Positions 1 to 8,762 of a stretch of DNA of 64,000 nucleotides are shown piece after piece (the first letter of the stretch is position 1; each line of letters begins with the position of its first letter). Position numbers and translations under genes: made by a program. The notes beneath the pieces were generated by a model that saw only the letters and a list, made by a program, of their open reading frames with translations, was not told where the DNA came from and did not search any database. Source of the stretch: an uncultured Roseovarius sp. (GTDB lineage: Bacteria; Pseudomonadota; Alphaproteobacteria; Rhodobacterales; Rhodobacteraceae). The stretch lies in NCBI RefSeq assembly GCF_913057115.1, contig NZ_CAJXNN010000009.1:1-64000 (forward strand), given 5' to 3'.

Positions 1-67
1 GTGCAGGATTCGAACCTGCGACCCACTGATTAAAAGTCAGTTGCTCTACCAACTGAGCTAACGGCCC
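1..67 (-). tRNA. tRNA-Lys (anticodon TTT), 3' end cut by window
   Basis: Read on the minus strand, the sequence starts GGGCCGTTAGCTCAG at base 67. It continues with a D-arm, an anticodon stem of CTGA/TCAG enclosing a loop with TTT, a variable region and the T-arm GGTTCGAATCC. The acceptor 3' strand, which would pair with GGGCCGT, lies beyond base 1, so the gene is partial at its 3' end. The anticodon TTT reads lysine AAA/AAG codons. It is divergent from dapF. Confidence 0.95.
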
Positions 68-173
68 ACTAGGCGGCCTATCTAGAAACACCCGGGCAGG
101 GGGTCAACCCCGAAATTGCGGGAATTTCATGGGAATGCTGGATTCACTTATCCACCGGGTTTATATGCGCGGC

Positions 174-1007
174 ATGAACACACGCGCAGATTCCAAATTG
201 CCCTTCATGAAGATGCACGGGCTGGGCAACGACTTTGTCGTGCTGGATGCCCGTCTGCGCCCTGTGGAGGTCACTCCGGCGCTCGCCATCGCCCTTGCAG
301 ACAGGCATATGGGCGTTGGTTTCGACCAATTGGCCCTTATCGAAAACGGCGAAGGCAACGCGCATCTGACCTTTTATAATTCTGATGGTTCCACCTCGGC
401 GGCTTGTGGCAACGCCACCCGTTGCATTGCGCGGCACCTGATGAATGAGACCGGCCGCGACAGCCTGTCGCTGACCACCGACCGTGGCGTGATTCTGGCC
501 CGTGATGCCGGGGGCGGCCTGACCACCGTCAATATGGGCGCGCCGCAGCTTGAGTGGGATGCGATTCCCTTGGCCGAAGAGATGGACACGCTGGAACTGC
601 CCATCGAAGGCAGCCCAACCGCCACCGGCATGGGCAATCCGCATTGCACCTTCTTCGTGGACGACGCCGAGGCGATCCCGCTGGAGCAATTCGGCCCGCG
701 CTATGAACATCACCCGCTTTACCCCGAACGCACCAATGTTCAGGTGGCCAGTGTGGTCGCCCCCGACCACCTGCGCGTGCGGGTCTGGGAGCGGGGCGTG
801 GGCGTGACGCTGGCCTCCGGGTCGTCCAGTTGCGCCACCGCCGTGGCCGCCGCGCGCCGGGGCCTGACGGGGCGGCAGGTGCGGATTGATCTGGATGGCG
901 GCACGCTCGATATCGACTGGCGCGAGGATGGCGTCTGGATGACCGGCGGCACGAGCCATGTCTTTGACGGGGTGCTGACGCCCGAATTCCTGCGGGGGCT
1001 GGAATGA
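174..1007 (+). CDS. dapF: diaminopimelate epimerase
   Basis: Converts LL- to meso-diaminopimelate in lysine and peptidoglycan synthesis, in the cytosol. The 277-residue product has the family N-terminus ([12 protein letters not shown], about residues 14-25) and the first active-site motif AACGNATRC with Cys78. The second motif, normally ACGS/T-x-x-C, reads ASGSSSC: the position of the second catalytic cysteine is Ser215 (codon TCC at 816-818), while the following Cys220 is kept. I start at ATG 174, whose protein begins just before the conserved block; an in-frame ATG at 129 would add 15 unconserved residues. The stop overlaps the mtaB start (ATGA), so the two are co-transcribed. The Ser may be a lineage variant; the family assignment is firm. 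Confidence 0.93.
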   Translation: MNTRADSKLPFMKMHGLGNDFVVLDARLRPVEVTPALAIALADRHMGVGFDQLALIENGEGNAHLTFYNSDGSTSAACGNATRCIARHLMNETGRDSLSLTTDRGVILARDAGGGLTTVNMGAPQLEWDAIPLAEEMDTLELPIEGSPTATGMGNPHCTFFVDDAEAIPLEQFGPRYEHHPLYPERTNVQVASVVAPDHLRVRVWERGVGVTLASGSSSCATAVAAARRGLTGRQVRIDLDGGTLDIDWREDGVWMTGGTSHVFDGVLTPEFLRGLE

Positions 1008-2266
1008 CCACGCCACCCAAGTTCACCACGCTGGGCTGTCGCCTCAATGCCTATGAAACCGAAGCGATGAAAGAGCTTTCGGCGCAAGCCGGGCTATCGG
1101 GCGCGGTCGTGGTCAACACCTGCGCGGTAACGGCGGAAGCTGTACGCAAGGCCCGGCAAGAGATTCGCCGCCTGCGCCGCGAAAACCCCGAGGCGCGCCT
1201 CATCGTCACCGGCTGCGCCGCCCAGACCGAGCCTGAGACCTTCACCAAGATGGAGGAGGTCGACGCCGTCATCGGCAATACCGAGAAAATGCAGCCCGAA
1301 ACATGGGGGCGGCTGGCCGCCGATTTCATCGGCGACAGCGAGAAACTTCAGGTCAACGACATCATGTCGGTGACCGAGACCGCCGGCCACCTGATCGACG
1401 GCTTTGGCACCCGGTCCCGCGCCTATGTGCAGGTGCAAAACGGCTGTGATCATCGCTGCACCTTCTGCATCATCCCCTATGGCCGGGGCAATTCGCGCAG
1501 CGTGCCCGCGGGCGTGGTGGTGGATCAGATCAAGCGGTTAGTCGACCGGGGCTATAACGAGGTGGTGCTGACCGGGGTGGACCTGACAAGCTGGGGCGCG
1601 GACCTGCCTGCACAACCCCGGCTGGGTGATCTGGTCATGCGCATCCTCAAACTGGTGCCCGACCTGCCGCGCCTGCGGATCAGTTCGATCGATTCCATCG
1701 AGGCCGACGACAACCTGATGCAAGCGATTGCAAGTGAGCCGCGCCTGATGCCGCATCTGCACCTCAGCCTGCAACATGGCGATGACCTGATCCTCAAGCG
1801 GATGAAGCGCCGCCATTTGCGCGACGACGCCATTCGTTTCTGCGAGGAGGCCCGCCGCCTGCGCCCCGAGATGACCTTCGGCGCCGATATCATCGCGGGC
1901 TTTCCCACCGAGAGCGAGGCGCATTTCGAGAACTCGCTGAAGCTGGTGGCCGACTGTGACCTCACATGGCTGCATGTCTTCCCCTATTCCAAGCGCGAAG
2001 GCACCCCTGCCGCGCGCATCCCGCAGCAGGTGAACGGCAAGCTGATCAAGGAACGCGCCGCGCGCCTGCGTGCGGCGGGTGAGGCGCAGGTCACACGGCA
2101 CCTCGCAGCGCAACAGGGCCGGACCCATCACATCCTGATGGAAAACCCCCGCATGGGCCGCACCGAGCAATTCACCGAGGTGAGTTTTGATACAGACCGC
2201 CCCGAGGGCCAGATCGTCACCGCAAAGGTGAAAGGCATACGGGATGGGCAATTGGTCGCCGCCTGA
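1004..2266 (+). CDS. mtaB: tRNA t6A37 methylthiotransferase MtaB
   Basis: Radical-SAM methylthiotransferase that adds a methylthio group to C2 of t6A at tRNA position 37. The 420 residues show the three expected parts: an N-terminal UPF0004 domain beginning [10 protein letters not shown] with its cysteines (GCRLN, NTCAVT, TGCAAQ); the radical-SAM cluster motif CDHRCTFC near residue 148; and a C-terminal TRAM-like region. The short spacing and GCRLN motif favour MtaB over MiaB. It overlaps dapF by four bases. The enzyme for its substrate modification, a TsaC/Sua5 protein, is encoded at 18918-19868. Confidence 0.93.
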   Translation: MTTPPKFTTLGCRLNAYETEAMKELSAQAGLSGAVVVNTCAVTAEAVRKARQEIRRLRRENPEARLIVTGCAAQTEPETFTKMEEVDAVIGNTEKMQPETWGRLAADFIGDSEKLQVNDIMSVTETAGHLIDGFGTRSRAYVQVQNGCDHRCTFCIIPYGRGNSRSVPAGVVVDQIKRLVDRGYNEVVLTGVDLTSWGADLPAQPRLGDLVMRILKLVPDLPRLRISSIDSIEADDNLMQAIASEPRLMPHLHLSLQHGDDLILKRMKRRHLRDDAIRFCEEARRLRPEMTFGADIIAGFPTESEAHFENSLKLVADCDLTWLHVFPYSKREGTPAARIPQQVNGKLIKERAARLRAAGEAQVTRHLAAQQGRTHHILMENPRMGRTEQFTEVSFDTDRPEGQIVTAKVKGIRDGQLVAA

Positions 2267-2267
2267 G

Positions 2268-2328
2268 GGGGCTTTGCCCCCGTCGCCCTTCGGGCGACTC
2301 CCCCAGGATATTTTTGAACAGAAGAAGG
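2268..2328 (+). repeat. two-hairpin intergenic element, copy 1 (likely terminator)
   Basis: Directly 3' of mtaB lie two stem-loops, GGGGGC-TTT-GCCCCC and GTCGCCC-TTC-GGGCGAC. They are followed by CCCCAGGATATTTTTGAACA and then GAAGAAGG. A copy with the same order (two GC-rich stem-loops, then a nearly identical tail) is found on the minus strand at 55759-55819, downstream of moaE. Both are oriented with the upstream gene, which suggests a transcript-end function. The tail has only a short T-run, so it is not a classical intrinsic terminator. Confidence 0.7.
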
Positions 2329-2421
2329 GATGGTGTCCGACGGGATGAAAATCGCGTACTGACCTTTGCGCGCGAACCCTCTATAGGCAGGGGAAAGACC
2401 GCCCAAACCCCCAAGGCCCTT

Positions 2422-4197
2422 ATGACCAAGTCAACCCGTCAGAAACTCTATACCGAGCAGGACCGCGACAATATCCGCTGGTTCTGGCGCAATTACCTCA
2501 AAGACAAGACGCCCAAGCTCTTTCTGATCCTTGGCATGATCCTGATCCAAGGGCTGGTCTATCAGCAGTTTCTGTCGATGACGGAAAACGGGTTGCGGGT
2601 GATCTTCGAGTCCGGGCAAGCGCGGGAACTGGCCATGGTCTGCGTCGTGGTATTCTTCCTTTTCGCGGTGCGTGGGTTGATGTCTTATCTGGTGCCGCTT
2701 GTGGCGGTTCGGGTCACTAACCAAGCGGTTTACGAAATGCGGCGCGATTTGATCGGGCATTTGATGGCGCTGGATCTGGCCTATTTCGAGCGCACCAAAT
2801 CGGGTGAGATCATTCAACGGTTGGTGACCCAGACCCAACAGTTGGGCATGTTCGTGGGCATGGCCACCGCCAATGCGGTCCGCGATGCCGTGACCGTGGT
2901 CATTGTCTCGGGCTACCTCATCTGGAAAAACCCCATTCTCTTTGCCACAGCCGTTGTGGTTTTGCCCTTCATCATCTGGGTTATGAACTATGTCTCGGAC
3001 CGGGTGAAAACCGCCCAAGGCGAGGCGGAAACCGCCCTTGGCGATTACATGAACGGGATCGAGGAAACGGTAAACGGCATGCGCACCGTCAAGATCGCCA
3101 GCCAAGAGCAGGTTGAGACCGACCGCCTGATGAAAGGCACCGGGGCGATCCGCGACCTGATGAACCGGGTGCAGATCACGCAGGCGCTTGTCATGCCCTC
3201 GATCGACCTGAGTTCGGCCTTTGTCTATGTGCTGGTGATCGGCGGCGGCGGTTACATGGTGCTGAGCCCCGATTTCGACGTTGATGGCGCAGGCATCATC
3301 ACCTTCCTGCTGGGCATGGTCATGGTCTTCGACCCTGCCCGCCTACTGGCGCAGTTCTTCGGCACCGTACAATCCAACCTTGTCCTGCTGGATCGCATTC
3401 GAGGCCTTTACCGCGAAACCCCCTCGATCAAGGATGCCCAGCGTGCCAAAACCACATTCGACACGGGCGCCGACATCACCCTCGAAAACGTACACTTCGC
3501 CTATACCCCCGAACAGCCGCTCTTTGAGGGGCTGAACCTGACCTTCGGCGGCGGCAAGGTGTCGGCGATCGTCGGGGCCACCGGATCGGGCAAAACCACG
3601 ATCCTGTCGCTCCTCTCAAGGCTCTATGACACACAAGGTGGCGAAATCCGCTTTGGCGATACCCCCATTCGCGATCTACAGGTGTCCGCCCTGCGCGGGG
3701 CCTTTTCGGTGGTGGCGCAGGATATCGTCATCTTCAACGCCTCGATCTGGGATAACATCCGCTATGTGAACCCCGAGGCCAGCGAGGATCAGATCTGGCA
3801 AGCCGCCGAGGACGCCGAAATTGCCGATCTCATCCGCAAGCGCGGCACCGCCCCCGTCGGCCCCAAGGGCGCACAGCTTTCCGGCGGTCAGAAACAGCGT
3901 ATCGCCATCGCCCGCGCCTTCCTGCGCGACGCGCCGATCCTGCTGCTGGACGAGGCGACGAGCGCGCTCGATCAAGCCACCGAGGAGCGCATCAAATCCG
4001 CTCTTTCGCGGCTGACCAAGGGCAAAACGACTATCGTTGTGGCGCACCGCCTGTCGTCGATCTCTAATGCAGACCGAATTTTCGTGCTGGAGGCCGGGCA
4101 ACTTGTCGAACAGGGCCAGCACGAGGCACTTTTGGCCGAAAACGGGCTTTATGCCCAACTCTACAAGGCACAAAAGAAAGGCTATGACGGGGCCTGA
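2422..4197 (+). CDS. MsbA-like ABC exporter, fused permease-ATPase
   Basis: Half-transporter of 591 residues: an N-terminal type-1 exporter membrane domain (six hydrophobic segments over about residues 25-300) fused to an ABC ATPase. ATPase motifs are Walker A GATGSGKTT, signature LSGGQKQR, Walker B ILLLDEATSALD and the switch histidine in AHRLSS. It probably works as a homodimer exporting a lipid or other hydrophobic substrate; sequence alone does not fix the substrate. ATG 2422 is chosen because the hydrophilic N-terminus typical of the family begins there. The longer frame from 2314 would run through the repeat element and add a non-conserved leader. It is followed by a separate operon with its own upstream site. 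Confidence 0.88.
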   Translation: MTKSTRQKLYTEQDRDNIRWFWRNYLKDKTPKLFLILGMILIQGLVYQQFLSMTENGLRVIFESGQARELAMVCVVVFFLFAVRGLMSYLVPLVAVRVTNQAVYEMRRDLIGHLMALDLAYFERTKSGEIIQRLVTQTQQLGMFVGMATANAVRDAVTVVIVSGYLIWKNPILFATAVVVLPFIIWVMNYVSDRVKTAQGEAETALGDYMNGIEETVNGMRTVKIASQEQVETDRLMKGTGAIRDLMNRVQITQALVMPSIDLSSAFVYVLVIGGGGYMVLSPDFDVDGAGIITFLLGMVMVFDPARLLAQFFGTVQSNLVLLDRIRGLYRETPSIKDAQRAKTTFDTGADITLENVHFAYTPEQPLFEGLNLTFGGGKVSAIVGATGSGKTTILSLLSRLYDTQGGEIRFGDTPIRDLQVSALRGAFSVVAQDIVIFNASIWDNIRYVNPEASEDQIWQAAEDAEIADLIRKRGTAPVGPKGAQLSGGQKQRIAIARAFLRDAPILLLDEATSALDQATEERIKSALSRLTKGKTTIVVAHRLSSISNADRIFVLEAGQLVEQGQHEALLAENGLYAQLYKAQKKGYDGA

Positions 4198-4205
4198 CAC
4201 CGGCC

Positions 4206-4219
4206 TTGACGTGGATCAA
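4206..4219 (+). promoter_or_regulatory. FNR/FnrL-type operator
   Basis: TTGAC-GTGG-ATCAA matches the FNR-family consensus TTGAT-N4-ATCAA at nine of ten defined positions. It is in the 71-base gap before the efflux operon, about 50 bases upstream of the ATG at 4269. This placement suggests regulation by FnrL or a related CRP/FNR protein in response to oxygen or nitric oxide. The site is seen in the sequence; the regulation is inferred. Confidence 0.55.
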
Positions 4220-4268
4220 TGCTGTGGCCCCCAAAAGCGCCTTTATAAGGTGTTAGAGAGTGGGCAGC

Positions 4269-4973
4269 ATGAACACCGTTTTTCGCACGCAGGATCTGTC
4301 GAAGGTCTACGACACCGGGGACCTCAAGGTCAGGGCGCTTGATGGTGTGGATCTTGAACTTTTTTCCGGCGAACTGGCAGTCCTGCTTGGCCCCTCCGGA
4401 AGTGGAAAATCCACCCTGCTCAACATTCTGGGCGGCCTCGATCACGCGACTGCGGGCAAGGTCTGGTTCCGTGACCTCGAACTGACGTCCCTGAACGATC
4501 GCAGCCTGACCCGCTATCGACGCGACCATGTCGGCTTCGTCTTTCAGTTCTACAACCTTGTGGCCAGCCTGACAGCCCGCGAGAACGTGCAACTGGTCAC
4601 TGACGTCGCGCCGAACCCGATGCCGGCGGAAGAGGCCTTGGCGCAGGTTGGGTTGGAACACCGCTTGGACCATTTTCCGGCTGAAATGTCGGGGGGCGAA
4701 CAACAGCGCGTTGCAATTGCGCGGGCCATCGCCAAACGCCCCGAGGTGCTTTTGTGTGACGAGCCGACCGGCGCACTCGACAGCAAAACCGGCATTCAGG
4801 TTCTCGAGGTCCTGCGGGATGTGAACGACAGGCTGGGCACCAGCACTGCTGTCATCACCCATAATGCCGGGATCCGCAAGATGGCACACCGAGTGGTGTA
4901 CTTCCTGGATGGACGGATCGACCGCGTGGAAGAAAACACCACCCGCATCGCACCCGCTGAGATAAGTTGGTGA
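4269..4973 (+). CDS. LolD/MacB-type ABC transporter ATPase
   Basis: ATPase of 234 residues powering the FtsX-type permease encoded next. Motifs are Walker [10 protein letters not shown] (about residue 42), signature MSGGEQQR, Walker [12 protein letters not shown] and a conserved H in ITHNAG. These place it in the LolD/MacB/DevA family of mechanotransmission-type ABC systems. ATG 4269 is preferred over an in-frame GTG at 4260. First gene of a three-gene operon (ATPase, permease, periplasmic adaptor) and directly downstream of the FNR-like site. Confidence 0.9.
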   Translation: MNTVFRTQDLSKVYDTGDLKVRALDGVDLELFSGELAVLLGPSGSGKSTLLNILGGLDHATAGKVWFRDLELTSLNDRSLTRYRRDHVGFVFQFYNLVASLTARENVQLVTDVAPNPMPAEEALAQVGLEHRLDHFPAEMSGGEQQRVAIARAIAKRPEVLLCDEPTGALDSKTGIQVLEVLRDVNDRLGTSTAVITHNAGIRKMAHRVVYFLDGRIDRVEENTTRIAPAEISW

Positions 4974-4982
4974 GGCCCTGCG

Positions 4983-7346
4983 ATGAACGCCCTTGACCGT
5001 AAGCTGCTAAGGGATTTTCAACGCCTCTGGGCGCAGGCCTTGGCCATCGCATTGGTGCTGGCATGTGGGGTTGCGATCCTGCTGACGACCTTCGGCACCT
5101 ATATCTCGCTGGAAGACACCCGTAGTGCATACTACGAACGCAATCGCTTTGCCGATGTCTTCGCCGATGCCAACCGCGCACCGCTCTGGCTAATGCAGGA
5201 GGTCCGCCAAATCGACGGCGTGCTGGCCGCGGATGCGCGCATATCGAAATTCGCGGTTCTCGATGTCCCCGGACAAGAGGAAACCGTCACGGCGCGCTTG
5301 CTGTCGCTTCCGGACAACGGCAACCTTCAACTCAACCTGCCGGTCTTGCGAGAGGGTCGCCTGCCATCTCCCGGCTCAGACCACGAGGTGGCCGTCAACC
5401 AGCCCTTTGCCAAGGCCAACAACCTTCGCCCCGGCGATACGTTCCGGGCCAATCTCAATGGGTATCAACGGGTTCTGACCCTGACAGGGACCCTGCTATC
5501 ACCTGAATTCATCTACACAATCGGGCCCGGCGCGCTGATGCCAGACAACGAGGCCTTCGGCATAGTGTGGATGCGCCAAACGGCCATCTCAGCGGCCTAC
5601 GACATGCAGGGGGCATTCAACAACGTCACCCTGAAACTTGGCCGCAACGCCAATATCGACGACGTGATCGACCGGCTTGACGACATGCTCGCCCCCTACG
5701 GCGGTTTGGGGGCATATGGCCGGGACGTCCAATTGTCCAACAGTTTCATCGACTCCGAACTCGAACAACAACGCACCGGCGCGATAATTCTGCCGCCGAT
5801 CTTTTACGCGATTTCCGCATTTCTGGTCAGCATGGTCATCGGCCGCATCATCGCCCTCGAACGCAGCGAAATAGGGCTTCTCAAGGCAATTGGCTATTCC
5901 AATACCGAAGTCTGCATTCATTACCTTCTTCTGGCAATCCTGATCGCCTTGGCTGGTACCTTGATCGGTTGGGCGGCCGGCACTTGGCTGGCGCGGGCAC
6001 TGGCGCGGCTCTATGCGCAGTTTTTCGACTTTCCCTACCTGATCTACAATCTCAGCTACACCGCCTACGCCCTGTCAGGCCTGCTGGCCATCGCCAGTGC
6101 CGGCCTCGGCGCGGCGCGAAGCGCAATGCGCGCCGCGCGCCTGCCTCCCGCAGTCGCCATGGCACCCCCCGCGCCTCCCCGCTTCAAGCGCCGGTTCCTT
6201 GATCAAATCCTGACCGCTCTTCACCTGTCGCAACCGGTGATGATGATCCTGCGCAGCCTGATGCGTTGGCCGGTGCGCTCGGCGTTTACGGTGTTGGGCT
6301 TTGCCTTGGCCGCGGCAGTACTGGTGGCTTCGGGTTTTTTTACATCGGCACTGGACGAGATGATTGACACCACCTTCAACCGCTCCAACCGGCAAGATGC
6401 CATCTTGCTCTTTGATCCGGGCGTGCCCGAGACAGCCCTTGCCAGCGTGACACGCCTGCCCGGTGTGTTGCGCGCCGAAGGTCAGCAATTCCAATCCGCC
6501 GTTCTGCGCAATGGACATCTTGAAAAGGAGGCCGCGATCGAAGCACGCCGCCCCGGTGCCGATCTCGCGCGTATCATCTCGACCGATGGGCAGGCCATCG
6601 ACCCACCCGGCCATGGCCTTCTGTTGTCCCGGCGTTTGGCGGCGCAACTGGCGGTGCGCCCCGGCGACGTGATCGAGGTCGAGTTTCTGGGCGGCATCAA
6701 TGAAACGCACAAGGTGCCGGTTACCGGAGTCGTCACACAATACGTAGGCCTCGGCGCCTACATGGATATCGAAACCCTCAGCCGCCTCTTACGACAAGCC
6801 CCGCAAATCACCGTCGCCAATCTAAAGGTCGATCCAAAGGCTTTGCCGGAACTGCACCACGTGCTCAAAACAACCCCCAACCTCAGTGGGCTGGTGCTCT
6901 TGGACAAGATGCAACGCTCCTTCGAGGCGACGATCCGCGAAAACGTGGTCATCATGACAACGATCTACCTGACGGTTGCGGTACTGATCACCATCGGCGT
7001 GGCCTACAATGGGGCGCGCATCCAGTTATCCGAACGGGCGCGTGAATTGGCCAGCCTGCGCATCCTCGGATTTTCCCGCGGCGAGGTATCGTTCATACTG
7101 TTGGGGGAAACCATGCTTTTGGCTCTGATCGCACAACCCTTGGGCTGGCTGTTTGGCGCAGGTATCGCGGCGGCTTTGGCCGAAGGTTCAAGCAGTGACC
7201 TCTATGCGATACCGCTGGTGCTGAAGCCAGCCGGGTTCGCCACTGCAAGCCTCGTGGTCTTGGCGGCGGCGCTGATCTCGTCTTTGGCGGTCCGCCGACG
7301 ACTGGACCGGCTGGACTTGGTGCAAGTGATGAAAACGCGTGAGTAA
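4983..7346 (+). CDS. FtsX/DevC-type ABC permease with two FtsX domains
   Basis: Inner-membrane permease of 787 residues. It has an N-terminal membrane anchor (about residues 15-40), a large periplasmic domain, a first three-helix FtsX block (about 260-390), an internal anchor near residue 430, a second periplasmic domain and a second FtsX block at the C-terminus. The final residues RRLDRLDLVQVMKTRE resemble the usual FtsX/MacB tail. The double organisation is like LolC/E-related long permeases. It starts nine bases after the ATPase stop and is followed nine bases later by the adaptor gene. Substrate unknown. Confidence 0.87.
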   Translation: MNALDRKLLRDFQRLWAQALAIALVLACGVAILLTTFGTYISLEDTRSAYYERNRFADVFADANRAPLWLMQEVRQIDGVLAADARISKFAVLDVPGQEETVTARLLSLPDNGNLQLNLPVLREGRLPSPGSDHEVAVNQPFAKANNLRPGDTFRANLNGYQRVLTLTGTLLSPEFIYTIGPGALMPDNEAFGIVWMRQTAISAAYDMQGAFNNVTLKLGRNANIDDVIDRLDDMLAPYGGLGAYGRDVQLSNSFIDSELEQQRTGAIILPPIFYAISAFLVSMVIGRIIALERSEIGLLKAIGYSNTEVCIHYLLLAILIALAGTLIGWAAGTWLARALARLYAQFFDFPYLIYNLSYTAYALSGLLAIASAGLGAARSAMRAARLPPAVAMAPPAPPRFKRRFLDQILTALHLSQPVMMILRSLMRWPVRSAFTVLGFALAAAVLVASGFFTSALDEMIDTTFNRSNRQDAILLFDPGVPETALASVTRLPGVLRAEGQQFQSAVLRNGHLEKEAAIEARRPGADLARIISTDGQAIDPPGHGLLLSRRLAAQLAVRPGDVIEVEFLGGINETHKVPVTGVVTQYVGLGAYMDIETLSRLLRQAPQITVANLKVDPKALPELHHVLKTTPNLSGLVLLDKMQRSFEATIRENVVIMTTIYLTVAVLITIGVAYNGARIQLSERARELASLRILGFSRGEVSFILLGETMLLALIAQPLGWLFGAGIAAALAEGSSSDLYAIPLVLKPAGFATASLVVLAAALISSLAVRRRLDRLDLVQVMKTRE

Positions 7347-7355
7347 GGAGGGCAC

Positions 7356-8561
7356 ATGAAAACCAGAACTGTCATACTCACAACCTTTGGCGTGCTGACC
7401 GCCGGTATGCTTGGCATCGTCGCCTTCCGCACCGAACCCGTTCCAGTTGATATCGCCATGGCCGAACGCGGGCCAATGCAGGTGACAGTCAATGTCGAGG
7501 GCAAAACCCGGATCGCCGAAATCTACGACGTCGCCGCCCCGATCCGCGGCGTGGCGCGCCGTTCTCCGGTCCGGGTGGGGGATGCCGTCAAGGCCGGCGA
7601 AACCGTGGTCGCGACAATCAATCCGGCCGCCTCAGATCCGCTCGACCCACGTAGCAGGGTTCAGGCAGAAGCCGCCATTCGAGAGGCCGAAGCCGGGCTT
7701 CAAATGTCGCGCAGCAATCTTCGGCAAACGCAGGAAGAACTTAGCTTGGCCGAAAGCGAATACCGGCGCGCGCAACAGCTTGTCGACCGTGGGGTGGCCT
7801 CGTTGACCCGCTTGGAGAACGCGGAGCAGACCCTCGGTGTTCGGCAAGCCGCACATGAAGCCGCGCTTTCCAATCTCGAAATGGCCAAGGGTGCGCTTGA
7901 TCGCGCCCGCGCCGCCTTGATCGAGCCCGGCGACGACGCGATCAACATCGAGGATTGCTGCCTCCAGATCATGGCCCCGGTAGATGGCCGCGTTCTTGAG
8001 ATCGAGATGATCAGTGAGCGCCCGGTCGCAGCAGGCGCTCGTCTTCTTTCCATCGGTCAGCCCGAAGAGCTGGAGATCGTGGCTGATGTCCTTTCAAACG
8101 ATGCCGTGCGGCTTGAAGTCGGCGATCAAGCCATTGTCGAACGTTGGGGCGGGCCCGGCACGCTGGAGGCAAGGCTGTCAGAGATCGAACCCTCCGCATA
8201 TACCAAGGTCTCGGCCCTCGGCATTGAAGAGCAACGCGTCGATGTGGTCTTCGACCTTGTTTCGCCCAAGGAAAAGCGCCCCTCGCTGGGGCATGGCTAC
8301 GCCGTCAATTTGCGCGTCGTGGAATGGGAGAATGACGACGTTCTGCAAATCCCGCTGAGCGCGCTGTTCCGGCAGGGCGAAGACTGGGCCGTCTTCGTCA
8401 TCGAGGGGAACGCGGCCCGCCTTCGTCTGGTCACGATCGGTCGAACAAATAGCTTTTCCGCCGAAGTCTTGGACGGTCTCTCCGCGAACAGCGAAGTCTT
8501 GGTTCACCCAAGTGAACGCATTGAAGACGGAACTCCGGTGGTCCGGCGCAGCGCGGATTGA
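7356..8561 (+). CDS. HlyD/MacA-type periplasmic adaptor
   Basis: Membrane-fusion protein of 401 residues. It has one N-terminal membrane segment (about residues 5-25), a barrel-sandwich (lipoyl-like) start around VNVEGKTRIAEIYDVAAPI, a coiled-coil hairpin rich in Ala/Glu/Arg (about 105-185) and a C-terminal beta-barrel region. It should bridge the inner-membrane permease to an outer-membrane channel; no TolC-like gene is in the window. AAGGAGG precedes the ATG. Third gene of the efflux operon. The order ATPase-permease-adaptor differs from macAB. Confidence 0.88.
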   Translation: MKTRTVILTTFGVLTAGMLGIVAFRTEPVPVDIAMAERGPMQVTVNVEGKTRIAEIYDVAAPIRGVARRSPVRVGDAVKAGETVVATINPAASDPLDPRSRVQAEAAIREAEAGLQMSRSNLRQTQEELSLAESEYRRAQQLVDRGVASLTRLENAEQTLGVRQAAHEAALSNLEMAKGALDRARAALIEPGDDAINIEDCCLQIMAPVDGRVLEIEMISERPVAAGARLLSIGQPEELEIVADVLSNDAVRLEVGDQAIVERWGGPGTLEARLSEIEPSAYTKVSALGIEEQRVDVVFDLVSPKEKRPSLGHGYAVNLRVVEWENDDVLQIPLSALFRQGEDWAVFVIEGNAARLRLVTIGRTNSFSAEVLDGLSANSEVLVHPSERIEDGTPVVRRSAD

Positions 8562-8669
8562 TCGGCGCCGTCGCCAAGGTTTGTCACTGCGGCAACCACT
8601 CTAACCCAACCAGTGCCACGTTTCGTGCCAGCGTGTTTTCACAAATTTGGCCCGAGGTGAGGAAACTTA

Positions 8670-8748
8670 TTCGTACGACTCGTACGACAGGATCGTGGTG
8701 GGTGGCGATTTTCGTACGAAACTCGGGGGACGACCGTACGACTCGTAC
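8670..8748. repeat. three-module GTACGA palindromic element, copy A
   Basis: Three modules: TTCGTACGACTCGTACGAC at 8670, CGATTTTCGTACGAAACTC at 8706, and CGTACGACTCGTAC at 8735. Each is centred on an odd or even palindrome. Copy B at 55865-55943 has the same three modules at the same 36- and 29-base offsets, although the spacers differ in sequence. Both copies read the same way on the plus strand and lie just 3' of a minus-strand Mo-cofactor gene, here the moeA fusion. The rest of 8562-8762 holds nothing I recognise. Confidence 0.85.
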
Positions 8749-8762
8749 AATCGTTTCCGCGA

